64,000 nucleotides of DNA from DASRSS01 sp963799045. Its GTDB lineage: Bacteria; Actinomycetota; Actinomycetes; Mycobacteriales; Jatrophihabitantaceae. Under the pieces are notes generated by a model. The model was not told the DNA's origin and made no database searches. It saw only the letters and a program-made list of their open reading frames with translations. The DNA lies in the NCBI GenBank assembly GCA_963799045.1, contig CAWCVN010000001.1:62001-126000 (forward strand), written 5' to 3'. The position numbers were made by a program, and so were the translations under genes. This document shows, piece after piece, positions 59,663 to 64,000 of the stretch (its first letter is position 1; each line of letters starts with the position of its first letter).

Positions 59663-60499
59663 TCAGTGGTATTCGTGCTCGGCCGATGGATAGACGCCGC
59701 CGCGGACCTCGTCACCGAAGCGGGTGGCCGCCGCGCGGAGAATCCCGCCGACGTCGGCGAACTCCTTGACGAACTTCGCCGGCTTGCCGTCGCCGCGCAG
59801 CCCCGCCATGTCCTGCCACACGAGCACCTGCGCGTCGCACGAGGGGCCGGCGCCGATCCCGATGGTCGGGATCTGCAGCGCAGATGTCACCTGCGCGGCG
59901 ACCTCGGACGGCACGACCTCCAGGACGACGGCAAACGCGCCGGCATGCTCTAGGGCCTTCGCGTCCTGAAGGAGCCGGTGCGCAGCCTCGTCACCCCGTC
60001 CCTGGACCCGGTAGCCGCCGAACGCGTTCACCGACTGCGGGGTGAGGCCGATGTGCGCCATCACGGGCACACCTGCCGCGACGAGGGCCTCGACCTGGGG
60101 AGCGACGCGCTGGCCGCCCTCGAGCTTCACCGCCTGCGCACCGCCGTCTTTCATGAAGCGGGCGGCGGTCTCCAGCGCCTGTGCCGGCGAGCTCTGGTAG
60201 CTGCCGAACGGAAGGTCCGCGACGACCAGCGACCGCGTGGTTCCGCGCACTACCGCACGCACGAGCGGCAGCAGTTCGTCGACCGTCACCGGCACCGTCG
60301 TGTCGTAGCCGTACACGACGTTCGCGGCCGAATCGCCGACGAGCAGCACGGGGATGCCCGCATCGTCGAACACCCGCGCGGTCGAATAGTCGTAGGCCGT
60401 CAGCATCGGCCAGCGCTCGCCCCGCTCTTTCGCCGCCTGCAGGTCACGGATCGTGATCCGCCGGTTGGTGACGCCGCCGTAAAGGCTGGACTGGGTCAT
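59663..60499 (-). CDS. panB: 3-methyl-2-oxobutanoate hydroxymethyltransferase
   Basis: A 278-residue (beta/alpha)8 enzyme that adds a one-carbon unit from methylene-tetrahydrofolate to 2-oxoisovalerate, the first step to pantothenate and CoA. Metal and substrate residues are seen in LLVGDSAANVVYGYD, VADLPFGSYQ, AVKLEGGQR, MAHIGLTPQSVNAFGG and IGIGAGPSCDAQVLV. The ATG at 60499 is used; a start 30 bases upstream is less likely. panC and panD are not in the window. Confidence 0.95.
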   Translation of the reverse strand: MTQSSLYGGVTNRRITIRDLQAAKERGERWPMLTAYDYSTARVFDDAGIPVLLVGDSAANVVYGYDTTVPVTVDELLPLVRAVVRGTTRSLVVADLPFGSYQSSPAQALETAARFMKDGGAQAVKLEGGQRVAPQVEALVAAGVPVMAHIGLTPQSVNAFGGYRVQGRGDEAAHRLLQDAKALEHAGAFAVVLEVVPSEVAAQVTSALQIPTIGIGAGPSCDAQVLVWQDMAGLRGDGKPAKFVKEFADVGGILRAAATRFGDEVRGGVYPSAEHEYH

Positions 60500-60637
60500 G
60501 GTCGCCTCTTCTCTCCTCGAGGCCGGCACGCCGGTCCCCGGGCACTAAAGGGTGGACCCGTTCATGGTGCCCCGTGCGCTGCCGTTTGTCTCCCCCGAGC
60601 GCTAGAGACCAAGGTCACGGTTCCGCTCAGCCCCGGC

Positions 60638-62392
60638 TCAGGGCGCGGCGTCGCGCCACCGGTTGGTGATGGGCAGCCGCCAGTCGCGCCCGAACGACTT
60701 GTAGCTGACCTTCGAACCCGGCGGGTACTGGCGGCGCTTCCACTCCGCCTGGTCGACCATCCGCGCCGCGCGGGTGACCAGGTCCGGCTCGAAGCCCGCC
60801 GCCACGATGTCCGCCAGCGCCGAATCCCCGTCGACGTAGCGCTCGATCACCGCGTCGAGGACCGCGTAATCGGGTAGCGAGTCGGTGTCCAGTTGGCCGG
60901 GGCGCAGCTCGGCCGACGGGGGCTTGTCGATCGAGTTCTGGGGGACAGGCGGTGTCCTGCGCTGCTCCACGGCGACCCGGTTCCGCCAGCGGGCCAGCTC
61001 CCACACGAGGGACTTGGGCACGTCCTTGATCGGCGCGAACCCGCCGACCGCGTCGCCGTAGATCGTGGAGTAGCCGACGGCCAACTCGCTCTTGTTGCCG
61101 GTGGCGAGGACGAGGTGGCCCTCGGAGTTCGAGATCGCCATCAGCGTGGTGCCGCGGACGCGTGCCTGCACGTTCTCCTCGGCCAGCCCCTCGAGTCCGA
61201 GCGCCGCAACGAACGGCTCGACCATTCCGGCGATGGGAACGACCCGGTAATGCGCGCCGGTGTTCTCGGCCACCTGCTGTGCGTCGGTCCTGGAGTGCTC
61301 GGAGGAGTACGAGCTGGGCATGGACACGCCGTACACGTTGGCCCCGCCGATCGCGTCGGCGGCGATCGCGGCGACGACGGCCGAGTCGATGCCGCCGGAC
61401 AGGCCGAGGACCACGGAGCGGAAGCCGTTCTTGCGGACGTAGTCGCGCAGCCCGATGACCAGCGCCCCCCAGACCTCGGCCAGGTCGTCGAGGGGTGGCG
61501 TCAGCAGCCGCGCGGCCGGCGGCCCGCCCGGCGGCATCGCCGGGACTGCGGTGCTGAACCGCTCGACGGTCATCGGGGCGTCGGGCACCTCGGGCGGCCT
61601 GGCCGGCGGTGCGGCGAGGTCGAGGTCGACCAGGTACACGTCATCCTGGTACTGCGGCGCGCGCATCAGGACCTCGCCGTCGGCCGCGACCACCAGTGAG
61701 TCGCCGTCGAAGACCAGCTCGTCCTGGGCGCCGACGGTGTTCACGTACGCCACCGGAGCCGCGGCCTCCGCGGCGCGCCGGCGGAGCAGCGTCAGCCGCA
61801 GATCGTCCTTGCTGCGCTCGTACGGCGAGGCGTTGATGTTGACCACCAGGCCGACCTGCGCCAACCCGGCGACCGCGAACGGGCCGCCGTCTTGCCAGAC
61901 GTCCTCGCAGATGGTGAGCGCAATGTCGACGCCCGCGTGGCGGACCACCACGAAACGGCTGCCGGCGACGTAGTAGCGCCGCTCGTCGAAGACCCCGTAG
62001 TTGGGCAGGTGGAACTTGAAGTAACGGGCAACGATCGCCCCCCGGTGCACGAACGCGAGCGCATTGCGGGCGCCGCCGCCAGGGCGGTCGGCGTCGTCGT
62101 CGACGTAGCCGACGACCACGCCCAGCGCGCCCAGCTCGGCGCGGTCCAGTTCGCCGGCGAGGTGCTCGAGGCTCGCCCGGGAGGCCTCACGGAACGAGGG
62201 GCGCAGCACGAGGTCTTCGGGCGGGTAGCCGGTCAGCATCAGCTCGGGAAATGCCACCAGGCTCGCGCCGGCCTCGGCAGCCTGGCGGGCCCGGGTCACC
62301 ACGGCGGCAGCGTTGCCTTCCAGGTCGCCCACGGTGCAGTTGACCTGGGCCAGAGCGAGACGAAGTGTCGGCACCTCTGCAGTCTCTCGCAC
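60638..62392 (-). CDS. nadE: Glutamine-dependent NAD(+) synthetase
   Basis: A 584-residue two-domain enzyme. The N-terminal nitrilase-like glutaminase has the Glu-Lys-Cys triad in FPELMLTG, FKFHLPNYGVFDE and TICEDVW. The C-terminal synthetase has the PP-loop VLGLSGGIDSAVVAAIA and LATGNKSELAVGYSTIYGD. It amidates nicotinate adenine dinucleotide to NAD, with ammonia passed through a tunnel. It is slightly shorter than the 680-residue mycobacterial form. Transcribed ahead of panB with a 138-base gap. Confidence 0.95.
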   Translation of the reverse strand: MRETAEVPTLRLALAQVNCTVGDLEGNAAAVVTRARQAAEAGASLVAFPELMLTGYPPEDLVLRPSFREASRASLEHLAGELDRAELGALGVVVGYVDDDADRPGGGARNALAFVHRGAIVARYFKFHLPNYGVFDERRYYVAGSRFVVVRHAGVDIALTICEDVWQDGGPFAVAGLAQVGLVVNINASPYERSKDDLRLTLLRRRAAEAAAPVAYVNTVGAQDELVFDGDSLVVAADGEVLMRAPQYQDDVYLVDLDLAAPPARPPEVPDAPMTVERFSTAVPAMPPGGPPAARLLTPPLDDLAEVWGALVIGLRDYVRKNGFRSVVLGLSGGIDSAVVAAIAADAIGGANVYGVSMPSSYSSEHSRTDAQQVAENTGAHYRVVPIAGMVEPFVAALGLEGLAEENVQARVRGTTLMAISNSEGHLVLATGNKSELAVGYSTIYGDAVGGFAPIKDVPKSLVWELARWRNRVAVEQRRTPPVPQNSIDKPPSAELRPGQLDTDSLPDYAVLDAVIERYVDGDSALADIVAAGFEPDLVTRAARMVDQAEWKRRQYPPGSKVSYKSFGRDWRLPITNRWRDAAP

Positions 62393-62545
62393 GGCTGTGA
62401 CCGTGCTGCGAGCCTGTCCCGCGGTGTCTGCGGCTTAGTGCACACTGAGGTGACAACTTGGTCATAATCGGGTGTTGACGCAACCTCCGGCGGCCGTGAG
62501 GCGTCATGCTTGTGTAGATGCTGGTCTAGCTGGTTCGGGAGTGTC

Positions 62546-63907
62546 ATGGGCGCGCAGGTCACGCCGAGGTCCGATGCGGTGCGCGCTGCGTTCCGCCGCC
62601 GGTCGTCGCTCGTTTTGACCACGGCCGTCGCCGTGGTCGCCGCGCTTGTCGCGCTCACCGCCTGCTCGACCGGCGCCTCGCCCGTCAAGACCCGCTCGAG
62701 TGGCGTCAGCGACAACACGCCCAGTGGCGGGCCCTCGCCCGCCGCCCCCTCGGGTAACTCGCAGAGCCCGTCCCAGGACGGCCACCCGCTCGCGACCATC
62801 ACGGCAACGCCGAGTGGCCGGGGTGTCAACCCGGTCGCGCCGGTCACCGTCTCGGTCGCCGGCGGAACCCTCACCTCGGTCGTCATGCGCAACGGGTCCG
62901 GCAAGCGGGTTACCGGCGCCCTCGCCGCGGGCAACACCTCCTGGCACACCACCGAGGTGCTCGGCTACGGCAAGACCTACACGATCAGTGCCAGCGCTGC
63001 TAATGCAGCCGGGACGCCCAGCCACAAGACATCGACGTTCAGCACGTTGACGCCGTCGAATATGACCATGCCGTACCTGCAGCGCATCGGCGGCTACACC
63101 CTCACCAAGGGCGCCACCTACGGTGTCGGCATCGTTCCGATCGTGCACTTCGACGAGCCGATCACCCACGAGGCCGCGGCCGAGCGGGCGCTCACCGTCA
63201 CCACCACCCCGCACGTCGACGGGTCCTGGTACTGGGCCGACGACCAGAACGTGCACTGGCGGCCCCGGACGTTCTGGCCGTCCGGCACGAAGGTCACGGT
63301 CACCGCGAACGTCTACGGCGTGAAGCTGGGCAAGGGCCTCTACGGTCAATCCGACGTCAGCACCTCATTCCGCATCGGCCGCAAGCAGGTCACCGTCGTG
63401 CGCGACACCGCCCCGACGTCGGTCAACAAGGTTCGCGTCTACAACGCGGCCGGCAAGCGGCTGCGCACCATGAACACCTCGATGGGCGAGCACACCGGTG
63501 TCACGGTGAACGGCCAGTACATCAACTTCTACACGCTGGACGGCACCTACACCGTGCTCGAGCACGACAACCCGGCGATCATGTCCTCGGCCAGCTACGG
63601 CCTGCCCGCCAACTCCACGTACGGCTACGCGCCCGAAGCGATCTACTGGTCGACCAAGATCAGTGTCGACGGCATCTACCTGCACGAGCTGGATTCCACG
63701 GTCTGGTACCAGGACCATGGCCAGGACGTCTCGCACGGCTGCCTGAATCTCAACCACGACAACGCGGTCTGGTACTACAAGCACTCCATCATCGGTGACC
63801 CCGTCATCATCCACGGAGCCAAGGGTGCGCCCAAGCTGCAGCTCTGGGAGGGCGGCGATTGGTCCGTCCCGTGGAAGAAGTGGCTCGCCGGCAGCGCGCT
63901 GAGCTGA
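62546..63907 (+). CDS. L,D-transpeptidase lipoprotein
   Basis: A 453-residue secreted lipoprotein. The signal ends at VALTACSTG (lipobox Cys). A Ser/Pro-rich linker leads to two immunoglobulin-like domains and a C-terminal YkuD domain. The YkuD domain has the HELDSTVWYQ segment and the catalytic SHGCLNL, whose Cys attacks the tetrapeptide stem. It makes 3-3 cross-links in peptidoglycan, as mycobacterial LdtA/LdtB do. The ATG at 62546 follows GGGAGTGTC. A CATAAT hexamer near 62463 is a possible -10 element. Confidence 0.95.
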   Translation: MGAQVTPRSDAVRAAFRRRSSLVLTTAVAVVAALVALTACSTGASPVKTRSSGVSDNTPSGGPSPAAPSGNSQSPSQDGHPLATITATPSGRGVNPVAPVTVSVAGGTLTSVVMRNGSGKRVTGALAAGNTSWHTTEVLGYGKTYTISASAANAAGTPSHKTSTFSTLTPSNMTMPYLQRIGGYTLTKGATYGVGIVPIVHFDEPITHEAAAERALTVTTTPHVDGSWYWADDQNVHWRPRTFWPSGTKVTVTANVYGVKLGKGLYGQSDVSTSFRIGRKQVTVVRDTAPTSVNKVRVYNAAGKRLRTMNTSMGEHTGVTVNGQYINFYTLDGTYTVLEHDNPAIMSSASYGLPANSTYGYAPEAIYWSTKISVDGIYLHELDSTVWYQDHGQDVSHGCLNLNHDNAVWYYKHSIIGDPVIIHGAKGAPKLQLWEGGDWSVPWKKWLAGSALS

Positions 63908-63956
63908 GCGCCTAGTACAGCGGGGGACTCGGCGCGGATTGCAGCGCCGGCGCCGG

Positions 63957-63987
63957 GCTGCGGATGCCGCGGCGGGGCATCCGCAGC
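63957..63987 (+). terminator. Hairpin terminator after the L,D-transpeptidase
   Basis: GCTGCGGATGCC and GGCATCCGCAGC form a perfect 12-base stem with a seven-base loop, 50 bases after the stop codon, followed by TTG. It is the only strong structure in the last 90 bases, which hold no gene. Confidence 0.7.
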
Positions 63988-64000
63988 TTGTAACCTGGCG

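Overview
The window is about 70% G+C, densely coded and rich in GTG starts. It comes from an actinomycete (Actinomycetota). Evidence for that placement: a FasR/PucR-type regulator next to fabD-fabH-acpP-fabF-accD6; an F420-type luciferase-like oxidoreductase; actinobacterial families DUF3145 and DUF3052; an MhuD-like haem-degrading enzyme; a fused RNase HI/phosphatase; and aceE-DUF3052-ahpE in mycobacterial-like order. Genus cannot be read from the sequence; a Frankiales/Jatrophihabitans/Nakamurella-like or mycobacterium-related lineage would fit. I see no rRNA, phage, transposase or CRISPR array, and no gene-free gap over about 300 bases apart from the stretch that holds rnpB.

Layout. 1-9.3 kb: a truncated LCP cell-wall ligase gene, acyl-CoA ligase, SnoaL-like protein, asparaginase, Tat-exported flavin amine oxidase, serine hydrolase, then a frameshift-ridden luciferase-like oxidoreductase and AraC regulator, ending at a tRNA with anticodon CAT. 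9.4-19 kb: NifX-like protein, CinA, a flavin monooxygenase behind a perfect palindrome, SbcCD nuclease, and a secreted NlpC/P60-TIG protein. 19-27 kb: cysD-cysNC-cysQ (PAPS synthesis and PAP removal), an IclR regulator, then a divergent DUF1214-SDR-sulfotransferase operon behind a KstR-like palindrome. Together these could make, use and recycle the sulfate donor. 27-30.9 kb: RDD protein, sirtuin, ferredoxin-reductase-like enzyme, LysE exporter, DUF3145. 31-37.4 kb: the type II fatty-acid synthase operon with its regulator. 37.4-41 kb: PHP protein, MhuD-like protein, DUF427, pirin-aldo/keto reductase pair. 41-46.3 kb: CIRCE-controlled Hsp20, aceE, DUF3052-ahpE, methyltransferase, tRNA-Val. 46.4-50.9 kb: desaturase, cold-shock protein, small proteins, membrane metallophosphoesterase. 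50.9-55.7 kb: Nif3, zinc ribbon and RNase H/phosphatase operon, ArsB-like permease, RNase P RNA. 55.7-64 kb: lipoprotein, MscS channel with a small membrane partner, an Ala/Lys-repeat histone-like protein, RNB exonuclease, panB, nadE and an L,D-transpeptidase.

Data quality matters here. At least six genes carry apparent single-base frameshifts, clustered at 7.4-8.9 kb and 57.7-58.1 kb. Most look like indels in G/C runs or repeats, and one makes two adjacent genes look fused. They should be checked against raw reads before anything is called a pseudogene.
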